A stretch of 64,000 nucleotides of DNA from Ashinkailepas kermadecensis (lineage: Eukaryota > Arthropoda > Thecostraca > Neolepadidae): assembly GCA_034440615.1 (NCBI GenBank), contig JAOTOM010004311.1, positions 89,501 through 153,500 of the forward strand, written 5' to 3'. Position 1 is the stretch's first letter. Each line of letters opens with the position of its first letter. This document shows positions 11,393 through 21,790 of the stretch, piece by piece. The notes below the pieces were generated by a model. It worked only from the letters and a program-made list of their open reading frames with translations, was not told the DNA's origin and did no database searches. The position numbers and the translations under genes are program-made.

Positions 11393-12551
11393 TCACTCAG
11401 CCCTCTCATAGCTGTACTCAATGAGTTGGACGCATCTGGTAATCCGGTGTCCACTCTACCCCTGACTGAAGCTCACATACCCTTCGCCTCTGCGTCTGAC
11501 TTTGTGGCCATTCTCCACGCACCCGGCCCACCTGATCGCCTCTTGCCAACACACCGTGGCTGTCTCCGCTTTACCGCTGGATTGGCCTCCCGGACGGCTG
11601 TCGGCTTATCTTTCCGTGCAGTCCCGTTGTGAGGCCGGCTACGGGCTGGCCGGCGTCACGCTTCTCCCGAACGGAGGCGCTCGACGAGCACTGGGGCGTG
11701 GCGGGTGGCACGTGAGGTCGTCGGGGTGATGTCGGCTGGTGCCGCCGGACAGCGGATGCGTTGCTCCGCGCTCGGCTCGGCTCGGCGGGGCTTTGACGCC
11801 GGAAGCGGAACAACGCAGTGGCAACTGCGTTGGAGTTTGGAGCGGAAGTTCACGGTGCCACTGCACGCCAGTAATGCATGCATGAATCGATCAGTTTGCG
11901 CGGTGTTTTTACATTTTGCGTTGCACCTAGCGCGTATGACGTTTTTTGGACGTCGCATCTGGCAGTTCATGCAGCTAAGCATTCTACCGATGGCTGATAC
12001 CTTTTAAGAGAAGGGAGAAACATACGCGTCACATTTTCCGACAAATTCAGAAATCAACGGGTGTCTGGACGGTGAAGGCGCGTGATGACGGCCAATAATG
12101 ATACGGCCTTCGGTGTGTGTGAGGCGGCGCAAGTGACCTTTATGGTCCGGCACGCCTCTGAAGATCACTCCCCGCTCTGTGCGGAAAAAGTCAGCTCGGC
12201 GAGGCACGAAGCGTTCGCTGGGCGGCGGTGCGATGCCGTGGCGCGGAATGCAGCGCTAATTGGTGGTGAGCGGCCGAGGCCCCGGGCGCTGCCCCCGCCA
12301 CAGCGTGGACGGATGTTGCGTCTCGGCGGCCCGTGTTTGAATCGGCAGCCGTTCGCGCGGCTGGAGGCTGCGGTGGTGCGTTGTGCGGTAGAGGTTCAGG
12401 CTGGAGATGGATACGACGGGTTTGCCGGCGGTCGGTGGTGGATGTGGCGGAGGCTGACAGTGACAGTCAACATGACTATCGGTGAGAGGGTTACAGGGTG
12501 TCGTCGCTGCGTCGTTCAATGGCATTCCCGACTATGTCGGGCTTTGGCAAC
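11393..12551. other. Unique sequence, no gene
   Basis: Mixed GC sequence contains GCGCTAATTGG near 12254. A plus-strand frame of 162 codons (12082-12570) has no recognisable domain and runs into the adjoining SINE, so it is not called. Confidence 0.4.
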
Positions 12552-12560
12552 CCGTTGTCA

Positions 12561-12715
12561 AGTGGTCTAGGGGTAAGATGCTCGTCTCACAATCGAAAGG
12601 TTGTGGGTTCGAGTCTCACCTGTCGCTACTTTTCGCCCGCGACCAATCGGCGTGAGAGATTGGCAACGCTACATGACTCAACGGTCGACGTGTCGTAAAA
12701 CCAATAACCAACCAA
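12561..12715 (+). mobile_element. SINE family A, tRNA-Val-like head
   Basis: Full-length copy beginning AGTGGTCTAGGGGTAAGATG and ending in CCAATAACCAACC. The flanks CCGTTGTCA (12552-12560) and CCGTCGTCA (12716-12724) form an imperfect TSD with one mismatch. The insertion is therefore older than those with exact duplications. Confidence 0.92.
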
Positions 12716-12746
12716 CCGTCGTCACTAGTACTATAAGAGCGGCGAT

Positions 12747-13044
12747 CTCTTAGTTCCTGGATTAAATAATAATTAGGGGATCTTAGTGGGTGGTTGATTT
12801 TAGTGCAATATTAAGAGCGTTGGTCTCTTCGTGAATTAATAACCATTGGTCCAGAACATCTGCCGGCCTTCCGGTCCACGACAGCTCTGTTTGACCTCTT
12901 AGTTCCTTGATTCATTAATAATTGGCGGATTTCTAGTGGGTTGTTTATTTTAGTGGAACACCAAGGCGTTGGTTTCTCAGTGAATTAATCACCCTTGGTC
13001 CCAAACATGTGCCAGCTTTCCGGTCCGCCACAGCTTTGTTGAGA
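12747..13044. repeat. 149-bp tandem duplication
   Basis: Two diverged units start at 12747 and 12896. Both run through CTCTTAGTTCCT, AATAATT, GTGAATTAAT and CTTCCGGTCC in the same order. The unit resembles no other repeat in the window. Confidence 0.85.
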
Positions 13045-13079
13045 TCCTGTGTGGGAAATATTGTCGAACTGGCCAGCGC

Positions 13080-13300
13080 GTGACAGGTCTTATCTTTGCG
13101 ACGGTTTTTGTCTTGGTGGCGGGTATTCTTTTGACAATAGAGATTTTCTCGATGACAGGTTCTTTCTTGGTGACAGGTCTTCTCTGTATGACTGCTCTTC
13201 TCATAGCAACAGGTCTTCTCTTGGTGACAGGTCTTCTCGTGATGACAAACCGTGTCTTGGTGACAAGTCTTCTCTTAATGACAGGTCTTGATATGTCGGA
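13080..13300. repeat. Degenerate CTTGGTGACAGGTCTTCT array
   Basis: About ten irregular units of 18-27 bases, most with TTGGTGACAGGTCTTCTC or a close variant. A plus-strand hydrophobic frame is a by-product of the repeat. Confidence 0.85.
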
Positions 13301-14413
13301 AAGAAACGATTTCTGAGTGGAGGGCCATGGGACGGTGCTGGAGGAAAACCTTAATCCTCGCAGTGTGAGGAGGGTAGATTTTACCCCGTGATCTTTGCCT
13401 GAGGTATCACTCGACCGTTCACGCGATCGGTTTGAAACTTTGCATGCTTTCTGTCTTGTCATTTGCGCACATTGTATAACAAAAATCCTCCGGAACGTAA
13501 AATACGGACTATTACGAATTATTAGCGCGAGTAAGGGGAAGACGGGGCAGTTGGTTTCCACCTGCTGTATAAAAAAAACACTCTAAAATGTGATCAGTGA
13601 TTAGAAGCATAGCATTGTACATTTGGATTTCGGTGGTGGGGGTGGTGCTGCCCATCTGCCGCTCTATGTGCCTGCCGTACACCCGACACCCTCAGCAATT
13701 AGTCAGCTATAATCGTGTCCTGCCACTGTCCATTGACAGGCTCCTCGTTGTTCTCACATCCGCTCTGCTTCCTTCACGGAGGTGCCGCAGCGTGGACGGC
13801 ACATTTTCAGCACCCGCCGTGCGCTGCGACGGCGTGTTTCTGGGCCGGCGTCCGCCATTTGTCTGGTCTGGCGTCGGCCCGAGACCAGCACCGCCTGTCG
13901 GCAAGACAAGTGTGTGTGTGTGGGTGGGTGGGTGGGTGTGAAAGGACGCTTGTGGCAGTTTCGGGCGGCGCGTTTTGCGCGCCGCGCGCACAGCTGTGAC
14001 ACACTTGGCTGGCGGCGGGCGACCATTGTACGCCGCGCGCCGCGCCGCCGCCGGTCCAATGAATACAAACATGACCCATCCGTGATCCATATTTCAACGT
14101 GAGAAACAAACAGGCCGCGGCGCCGGCCGCCGCCGCCGCCGCTCTGATTTGATCAGGCCGGACGGGATCAAGTGTGTGTGTTGATCTGTGGGCGGACTGA
14201 GGTTATGTGCTGGGCCAGCGCTGATGATTCGTATGCTAAGCTGGACGGCACGGCCGTGAGATATTCACGGGCGGTGCAGCTTTGGGTATGCGGTGCTGCC
14301 TCAGAGAGTGGGTATTATCCAGCGCATGGTTTACTCAGCCTCCGAGTAGGTACATTGCAGGACATGGAAGAGACGTGTCGAGGGTTGCGTTGGTGCTATA
14401 TGTACGGCATTTT
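13301..14413. other. Unique sequence, GC-rich in the centre
   Basis: A TG/GGGT simple run lies at about 13910-13939 and GC-rich DNA at 13950-14160. No coding similarity on either strand. Confidence 0.4.
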
Positions 14414-14425
14414 CACGCTGGTTGC

Positions 14426-14483
14426 TGGGCGCTAAATGACCAAACCTGGTCGATGCGCCCTAAAACTCAAATAACCAACCAAC
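14426..14483 (+). mobile_element. Family B element, 58 bp
   Basis: A perfect 12-bp TSD, CACGCTGGTTGC, lies at 14414-14425 and 14484-14495. The element starts TGGGCGCTAAATGACC at the foot of the terminal hairpin. It ends GCGCCCTAAAACTCAAATAA followed by CCAACCAAC. Confidence 0.92.
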
Positions 14484-14704
14484 CACGCTGGTTGCCTTTT
14501 TTGCGGTTGGTGCGAGACGGACCGGTGCCATCGGTTTCCGGCAGAGATGTGTGATAGCAGGGTTCTAGGTCGATTCTTGTCACGAGTCGCATCGTCGTGG
14601 TGATGTTTTCAGTAAGTTTAGAGCACGCATCCCTTGTCTTTAGCGTGGCTCTTTGATTTGCACTTAAGGCAAAATGGAATTAAGAAAGTTTAGGATTCCT
14701 AGCA

Positions 14705-14925
14705 AAGCAGAGCAAGACACTCGACTCATGATCATAGAATCGTAGGTTCGAATTCCACAGCCGACGCGATTACCTAGTCTGTCCGCGACCAGCCGGCGTG
14801 AGTCGAGTGGTCTAGGGGTAAGATGCTCGTCTCACAATCGACAGATTGTGGGTTCGAGTCTCACCTGTCGCTACTCTTCGCCCGCGACCAGCCGGCGTGA
14901 GAGGTTGGCGACGCTATGTTATAGC
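14705..14925 (+). mobile_element. Dimeric SINE: tRNA-Met-like head joined to family A
   Basis: The first head has an anticodon arm (CTCATGATC) and a B-box GGTTCGAATTCC that align with tRNA-Met(CAT). It runs into the shared body CCGCGACCAGCCGGCGTGAG at 14783-14802. A family A head starts at once (14805). It is followed by the same 20 bases again at 14882-14901, 99 bases downstream. The 3' tail is missing. Recombination or template switching between shared bodies is the simplest origin. Confidence 0.75.
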
Positions 14926-15189
14926 GAAGTGGCCTAGCATTCGAAGCATTCGAATGTGTCATTAAAGCGTCGAAGCATTCATTAAAGCGAAGCATTCGAG
15001 TGTGTCGTAAGGGACCTGAAGCCTTCAAAGAGTAATCTTGGATTTTAGATTTGAGCAGTTTGAGTTCGCGTTGTCGGCGAGTGGGACCAGCTGGTGCCTC
15101 AGCTGTTGTCGCCACCCTCTTCACGACCTCCCTTCTGATTGCAACAAAATGAGAGGATAATTTTCTGGCCAAGATGCCAAACAACTCTG

Positions 15190-15425
15190 GATGCAGTTAT
15201 GTAGCCTGCGGTTGTGCAGTCTGCAGTTCTGCAGGTTTGCAGTTTGTAGGTCTGCAATTATGTAGTCTGCAGTTCTGCAGTCTGTAGTTCTGTAGTCTGC
15301 AGTTCTGCAGGTCAGCAGTTCCGTATGTCTGCAGTTCTGTATGTCTGCAGTTCCGTATGTCTGCCGTTCTGCAGGCTTGCAGGTCTGCAACTCTGCAGGT
15401 CTCCAGGTCTGCAGTTCCGCGCCGT
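15190..15425. repeat. GTCTGCAGTTCTGCAG degenerate array
   Basis: Irregular 8-16 base units of CTGCAGTTCTGCAGGT carry many PstI-like CTGCAG sites. Variants with GTATGTCTGCAG cluster in the centre. Confidence 0.88.
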
Positions 15426-16124
15426 TTCCAGTGTTTGTCGCCTGTTTTCATGCTGACTTAATGCGGTGAATCGGTGTGAAATGCGGGCGATCCGCAGCTT
15501 TTGTCCGCTCTGTCGTCCCCCGATGGACAGATTCGGGCGAATCGGAGCATTGTTCAGCTAAACAACGTCGACGTCGGCGTGGCGGTTCTGGCGGCTTGTT
15601 CCGGGTACAATGGAAGACTGCCTTTGAAGCCAGGAGGCTCAATAGTGTTGGAACTCTGCATATGAAATGGGCTAAATATGCACGTGTTGGATGATTAACT
15701 AGTCCGGTTTCAACGTCGGTGAGCTTTGTTATCGCGATGTGTCTGCAAGTATTCATGAAATTATCTTTCCTGTAAGTTTAAGTGTTGTGTTCCAAACAAT
15801 TACCGGTACAATTTTGCAGTCCATTTCGATCTCGGCTACTTTTCGTTTCAAGTTGAGATCGGCAATGAGGAAAGCACTCCTGCATTCATGCAATGACCAA
15901 GCTCCTGAACAAAAGCGCGGGGTCGGTACGAATGAACACCGAGAAGTGCAGCGTCTGCCAAAACGGCGAGTCGGCCAAAATTGCCGAGTCGCCGGGCCGT
16001 AGCCGTCCGCCACGTGCCCAACAGCGCCTGCCACTGCGGCGCCTCCGCCGCTGGACCGCAGCTGCCCGCCACGTGCCCGTCAGTGCCTCTCGGCCGGGCC
16101 GTAGCCGCCCGCCACGTGCCCGCC
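15426..16124. other. Unique sequence, no gene
   Basis: Mixed sequence, becoming GC-rich toward the 45-bp array that starts near 16125. No coding similarity was recognised. Confidence 0.4.
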
Positions 16125-16575
16125 CGTCAGCGTCTGCCGCCCCTGTGCCTCTGCCGCCGGCCACGTGCCCGTCAGCGTCTGCCGCCCCTGTGCCTCCGCC
16201 GCCGGCCACGTGCCCGTCAGCGTCTGCCGCCCCTGTGCCTCTGCCGCCGGCCACGTGCCCGTCAGCGTCTGCCGCCCCTGTGCCTCTGCCGCCGGCCACG
16301 TGCCCGTCAGCGTCTGCCGCCCCTGTGCCTCCGCCGCCGGCCACGTGCCCGTCAGCGTCTGCCGCCCCTGTGCCTCTGCCGCCGGCCACGTGCCCGTCAG
16401 CGTCTGCCGCCCCTGTGCCTCTGCCGCCGGCCACGTGCCCGTCAGCGTCTGCCGCCCCTGTGCCTCTGCCGCCGGCCACGTGCCCGTCAGCGTCTGCCGC
16501 CCCTGTGCCTCCGCCGCCCGCCACGTGCCCGCCCGTCAGCGTCTGCCGCCCCTGTGCCTCCGCCGCCGGCCACGC
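16125..16575. repeat. Minisatellite, 45-bp unit x~10, with CACGTG
   Basis: The unit includes GGCCACGTGCCCGTCAGCG and TCTGCCGCCCCTGTGCC. The period is exactly 45 where checked. Each unit has one CACGTG palindrome. Upstream to about 16010 the same words occur in decayed form. The 15-codon unit opens several frames on both strands, which is not evidence of coding. Confidence 0.93.
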
Positions 16576-16842
16576 CAGCCAGCACGACAGGCCGCGCCGA
16601 CCGGGGCCGTCTCATGGCGTATTCATGCGGCCGGCGGCCGACTAAAGTCGAGCGCGCAAATTGGCTGGCCGCGCGGCGCGGCGGTGTCGGGTCAGCGGGG
16701 TCGTGGGAGGGCGGCGCCTGCGCGTTACCCGTCCGCGGCGGGTTTGTGTGTCGGTTTGTGTGTCGGCCGGCGGCGGCACGGGGAGGTGGTGGGCACGGAA
16801 CGGGAGCTGGTGGGCACGAACCGATGTGATTAGATGGTAGGC

Positions 16843-17068
16843 ACGTTAGTTAGTTATTTGGGCTTTGGAGTGCATCGACTGCATTGGTCCCGGGGGACGA
16901 GTGGTCTAGGGGTAAGATGCTCGTCTCACAATCGAAAGGTTGTGGGTTCGAGTCTCACCTGTCGCTACTCTTCGCCCGCGACCAATCGGCGTGAGAGATT
17001 GGCGACGCTACATGACTCAACGGTCGACGTGTCGTAAAACCAATAACCAACCGACTGCATTGGTCTTG
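16843..17068 (-). mobile_element. Family B element split by a SINE
   Basis: The minus-strand LINE tail (about 50 bases when the SINE is removed) has a 12-bp TSD with one mismatch: TAGATGGTAGGC at 16831-16842 and TAGATGGTGGGC at 17069-17080. It carries TTAGTTAGTTATTTGGGC and TGCATCGACTGCATTGGTC. The second motif contains the SINE target. Confidence 0.85.
16890..17051 (+). mobile_element. SINE family A inside a family B element
   Basis: Full-length copy with a perfect 14-bp TSD, CGACTGCATTGGTC, at 16876-16889 and 17052-17065. The duplicated target is part of the LINE tail. The sequence is close to the family consensus, so it is a younger insertion than its host. Confidence 0.95.
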
Positions 17069-17200
17069 TAGATGGTGGGCCGAACCGACGCGATTGTATG
17101 GAGGGCACGAACCGATACCATTGGGTGGTGGGCATGTCAACCGATACGATTGTATGGTGGACACGAACCGGTACGATTGGATGGTGGGCATGAACCAAAT

Positions 17201-18929
17201 GGCGCCCAGTCGAGCGGCACAAGCTCAGAGTTTTGAGTTTTGCGGCGGCTTGACCAGGCACGGTTTGGCGATGTGGGCTGGTGTTCCTGTCCGGTGCCAG
17301 TGTCGGAAGTGCACGCGATCGTGCTGTCCCGGCGGCTTTTTCCCGACTTAAAGACGGCGGTTGTCTGGTTGGACAGAGCTTGGATAGGAATGGCTCCGTG
17401 GCTGATGTGGCATTCGCCAAACTTGGGCGTGTTGGCTGTCATGGGATTAGCGTTCTTGGAAGTTACCGATGGCATGAAGCAAATCTCAGAGAAGGGCCCT
17501 GTCTATATGAGGCTCGGTTCCTCTGTTTGTCGGATGTCCCATTTCTGGCCTTTCTTCGTCTCTTTTTGTCATTCTGGTTTCTATCTCCCAGCCTCCTCAT
17601 TTAGACAACTTGTATCATCGCCCGTCTCTTCTTCCCTCCTTTTCATCTCATCCTCCTCTGCCCCTCCCTTTCCTCTCATTCTCCTCTGTCCCTCATTTTC
17701 CTCTCATCCCTGAATCTCGCACCTCCCCTTCACTGACCTTCGTGGGTCGAAGCGCATTAAAACCCAGATAACAAACTAACAAGCCTCTGACCTCCATCTC
17801 CCCGGCCCTATCCTCTTCTCACAAATCTGAACTACAGCCAACAAGAGCGTCTGGTCGCTGTACCGCCAGTCCCTCTGCTGTACCGCAGGTCCCACTGCTG
17901 TACCGGAAGTCCCACTAGGCAAATGGTTTAAGTGGGCCAATTTTATTGATTTATTTTCGACTATAGGAATCCGTAAGCAGCCATGCTGGTAATCGTAAAT
18001 ATCACACCAATCTAGTGCTATCGAATCATTGTGATAGCATGAGGAAGGCCGCGGTCAAGGTTTGCAAGTCCCATCTGACAATTTGAATGTAAACTCAGCT
18101 AACTGAACTGGTGAGTGTTGCGCCCAGAGGCGCGTTAAATTTCGTATACCATTGCTCAAGTTTGATTGCACAATGATTAATTGTCTGTTCATCGCAACGT
18201 GCCTAGACGAATAAGTTTCCGCTTGCTACAATCTTCAGCCGATTCAACAAAGCGGGAAAACCTTGGCTGCGAGATTGTCCGCGATGGCAGTTCCGCAACT
18301 GCCTCAATTCCAGCTCTTCCGCGCGGAGGTGCCCCCGTCAGCGTTGGCACCGCTCGCTCCGCCTATCTTATCGCGCAGTGCCTCGCACGGCGTTGGTGGT
18401 GTGCTCAGTTGGAGCGACTTATTGAGCCGTGCACTGGGCGCGTCAACATCGCTGGCCGGTGTCAGGGACTCAAGGTTAGCGTCAATATCAGTGGCGGGTG
18501 TACAGGCGCCGCCGTCAGGAACTCGAGGCTAGCGATATGTAGGTCGCGTCAGGGTCAAGCCTACATGACCTGTGATATATGCTGCGGCCCTGTAGACGGA
18601 ACGTCCGGATTTAAGGAGAAGGGGAGGTCGCGATTCACACAGTTCCTTTGCAGCCAACGCCACAGAGTTGATGCTAATTTTAACGTTTTAAGGGAAGAGG
18701 TGCAACACCTCGTCGTCCCATTCGTCCCACACATGTATAATGACGCACAAACGCACGCGCGATCATTTTCGTACGAACTGAGCCGTCCACGTAGCCGGGA
18801 AGATTACTGTATACCCAGAGATGATAAATATATGAATCGTCAGGGACATGCCCGTGCAATCTAACGGCTCGCGGCCGTGCCCTCCCCATCCCTGGATGGT
18901 CGTTGATCATGAGGCTGGCTCCACAACGA
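17201..18929. other. Unique and pyrimidine-rich sequence
   Basis: A TCC/CTCCT-rich tract occupies about 17570-17720. A family B fragment lies near 17740-17785. A plus-strand frame of 227 codons at 18181-18864 has no recognised domain and is treated as a finding, not a gene. Nothing else is supported. Confidence 0.4.
17740..17785 (+). mobile_element. Family B fragment
   Basis: GTCGAAGCGCATTAAAACCC followed by AGATAACAAACTAAC matches the LINE 3' tail. CTGACCT occurs on both sides and may be what remains of a TSD. Confidence 0.65.
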
Positions 18930-19060
18930 GATGTTCGCGACACTGGTGAGATATCCACGACACTGGCTATATTTCCGTGACACTGGTGATATTTCCGTGA
19001 TGCTGGTGAGATGTCCGCGACACTGGCGATATTTTCGCGACAACGGTGATGTTTACGTGA
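18930..19060. repeat. Degenerate 18-21 bp CGCGACACTGGTGATAT array
   Basis: Irregular units with GACACTGGYGATATTTCCGT. The words overlap with those of the 78-bp array that begins 300 bases downstream (GACATTGGT), so the two may share ancestry. Confidence 0.75.
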
Positions 19061-19340
19061 CCTACATCGGCGGCATGAGTGACGATGATGGACACGGGTG
19101 GGGCTGGCGTCACCGGCGCCGGTCTGAACGGCGACGCTGCTGTAGTCGCCGCGGCCTACACCGGTGATGCTGTCGTGACCGGTGTAGGCCCGCACGGCCT
19201 GCTCTGCAGATATGCGCGATTGACGGCGCCGTGCTCCGTGCTGATGACGTCACACGGTGCTCATGACGGCACCGTGATGAGGAATTCGTGGTCTCGCCAG
19301 TGGTATTCGTGACATTGTCAGCTCCTCGTGATATGCACTG

Positions 19341-20890
19341 GTGGTATCAGTGACATTGGTAACACCTATGACATTCATAGAGCATGGGGCCGTGATAGCT
19401 CAGTCGATATGGTGTTGGACTCTTGATCGCAAGATCGTGGGTTCGAATCCCGCAACGAGGCTGTATGACCTAGAAATTGAATGCATCGTAAAAGAACCCA
19501 AGGTTCATAGAGCTTATATAGCCTCTACTATCCATGCACCTGACGTTGGTGGTATCAGCGACATTGGTAGCACCTCTGACATTCATGAAGCCTTCGTGGC
19601 CTTTACCGTTGGTACACCTGACGTTGGTGGTATCAGCGACATTGGTAACACCTCTGGCATTCATGAAGCCTTCGTGGCCTTTACCGTTGGTACACCTGAC
19701 GTTGGTGGTATCAGCGACATTGGTAACACCTCTGGCATTCATGAAGCCTTCGTGGCCTTTACCGTTGGTACACCTGACGTTGGTGGTATCAGCGACATTG
19801 GTAACACCTCTGACATTCATGAAGCCTTCGTGGCCTTTGCCGTTGGTACACCTGACGTTGGTGGTATCAGCGACATTGGTAGCACCTCTGACATTCATGA
19901 AGCCTTCGTGGCCTTTACCGTTGGTACACCTGACGTTGGTGGTATCAGCGACATTGGTAACACCTCTGGCATTCATGAAGCCTTCGTGGCCTTTACCGTT
20001 GGTACACCTGACGTTGGTGGTATCAGCGACATTGGTAACACCTCTGGCATTCATGAAGCCTTCGTGGCCTTTACCGTTGGTACACCTGACGTTGGTGGTA
20101 TCAGCGACATTGGTAACACCTCTGGCATTCATGAAGCCTTCGTGGCCTTTACCGTTGGTACACCTGACGTTGGTGGTATCAGCGACATTGGTAACACCTC
20201 TGGCATTCATGAAGCCTTCGTGGCCTTTACCGTTGGTACACCTGACGTTGGTGGTATCAGCGACATTGGTAGCACCTCTGACATTCATGAAGCCTTCGTG
20301 GCCTTTGCCGTTGGTACACCTGACGTTGGTGGTATCAGCGACATTGGTAGCACCTCTGACATTCATGAAGCCTTCGTGGCCTTTACCGTTGGTACACCTG
20401 ACGTTGGTGGTATCAGCGACATTGGTAGCACCTCTGACATTCATGAAGCCTTCGTGGCCTTTACCGTTGGTACACCTGACGTTGGTGGTATCAGCGACAT
20501 TGGTAACACCTCTGGCATTCATGAAGCCTTCGTGGCCTTTACCGTTGGTACACCTGACGTTGGTGGTATCAGCGACATTGGTAACACCTCTGACATTCAT
20601 GAAGCCTTCGTGGCCTTTACCGTTGGTACACTTGACGTTGGTGGTATCAGCGACATTGGTAACACCTCTGACATTCATGAAGCCTTCGTGGCCTTTACCG
20701 TTGGTACACCTGACGTTGGTGGTATCAGCGACATTGGTAGCACCTCTGACATTCATGAAGCCTTCGTGGCCTTTACCGTTGGTACACCTGACATTGGTGG
20801 TATCAGCGACATTGGTAACACCTCTGGCATTCATGAAGCCTTCGTGGCCTTTGCCGTTGGTACACCTGACGTTGGCAGCACCTTTGACAT
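19341..20890. repeat. Minisatellite, 78-bp unit, 17 complete units plus split and partial units
   Basis: Seventeen complete units run from about 19534 to 20860. A diverged unit upstream is interrupted by a SINE, and a shortened unit lies downstream. The unit contains CCTGACGTTGGTGGTATC, CAGCGACATTGGTARCACC and CATTCATGAAGCCTTCGTGG. Variation is confined to a few sites: AACACC/AGCACC, TCTGGC/TCTGAC and TTTACC/TTTGCC. The period equals 26 codons. It reads openly in two plus frames (563 and 457 residues) and one minus frame (536 residues). Which strand, if any, is translated cannot be decided. Confidence 0.96.
19384..19503 (+). mobile_element. SINE with tRNA-Lys-like head, inside the 78-bp array
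   Basis: A perfect 10-bp TSD, TTCATAGAGC, lies at 19374-19383 and 19504-19513. The head reads TAGCTCAGTCGATATGG, ACTCTTGATCGCAAGATCG and GGTTCGAATCCC. It aligns with tRNA-Lys(CTT), but the anticodon stem does not pair well, so it is not a working tRNA gene. The short body ends GAATGCATCGTAAAAGAACC, like the copy at 58207. Confidence 0.88.
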
Positions 20891-21329
20891 TGGTGCAGCC
20901 CACGTGACCACCACTGACCTCCAGCCGCCGCCCTGGCACCACGCACTGGTGACGTGCAGACCGTTCCGCGCGTGGTGTCATGGCATGTCCCGATCGGCCC
21001 CGGATCGGCGTCAACCTGCGTTCGAGACGTGACGTGACGCGTAACGTGACGTGACGCCCGGCTGGTGACGTCATCAGCACGAGATATCAGACGGCCGCTG
21101 GACACTGTGGACTGTGTCGACGGCCGGAGGGCCGTCGGCCTGCGCTGTGGACTGTGTCGGTGTCGACGGTGGTGTGTGGCCAGTGCGTACAAATTCGATT
21201 TTGGCCCGGCTTCGGATGCCATGAACAATGTTCCATGTTTGCTGTCAGGAACGTAAAGAGGATGCCGAATTATATATGCACGATTCGCGTAAAATTTCAT
21301 CATACAGAAGTCGTTCTGCTGAGTGCCGA

Positions 21330-21373
21330 GCTGTATGACCGAAGCAGTCGATGCGCCCCAAAGCCCAAATAAC
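21330..21373 (+). mobile_element. Family B element, 44 bp
   Basis: The TSD is CTGCTGAGTGCCGA (21316-21329) and CTGTTGAGTGCCGA (21374-21387), with one mismatch. The element reads GCTGTATGACC, CAGTCGATGCGCCCC and AAAGCCCAAATAAC, and its 5' end lies just inside the hairpin stem. Confidence 0.88.
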
Positions 21374-21589
21374 CTGTTGAGTGCCGAACAGCCCCCGGGA
21401 CCTGAAGCTGAGTGGAATCAATTTTAGCTGCATGTTATATAGCATATATCTTCAAGACGCAAGATTGACTCATGAGAGATGCAAGACATGAGTTGACTTC
21501 AGATGCAGGAATGCAAGAGGATGTAAGATATGTGTCCCCGCTTCCGTCCTGCTCTCTCGTCATCTGTTCTTCTCCGTCCTCTTTCTCTC

Positions 21590-21790
21590 CTTCCTCTTCG
21601 TCTTCTTCTTCTCTCTCTCTCTCTCTTCTTCCGGTTCAGCTTCTTCTTCCTGCCCCTCTCGCTCGCTGTCTTCCTCTTTATCTCCTTCCTCTTCCTCTTA
21701 CTCTTCCTCTTCCCATTCCTCTTCATCTTCCTCTTCCTCTTCCTCTTCCTCTTCCTGTTCCTCTTCAGGTTCAACCTCTTCCTGTTCCTC
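21590..21790. repeat. CTTCCT-rich microsatellite tract
   Basis: Polypyrimidine run on the plus strand, most regular (CTTCCT)n at about 21715-21770. Confidence 0.9.

Larger units (their letters stand above)
16790..17200. repeat. 26-29 bp GATGGTGGGCACGAACCGAT array, interrupted
   Basis: Degenerate units with GGTGGGCACGAACCGAT and CGATTGTAT flank a family B element, which itself hosts a SINE. The array is therefore the oldest layer of a three-level nest. Confidence 0.8.

Noticed and set aside
19391..19463. tRNA-Lys gene
   Set aside because: Anticodon stem mismatches, a TSD on both sides and the SINE-type 3' end show it is a SINE head.
19341..21080. Long frames of 563, 457 and 536 codons taken as genes
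   Set aside because: All three lie in the 78-bp array, are open on both strands and cross an inserted SINE or unique flanks without any recognisable domain. Coding is left as an open question.
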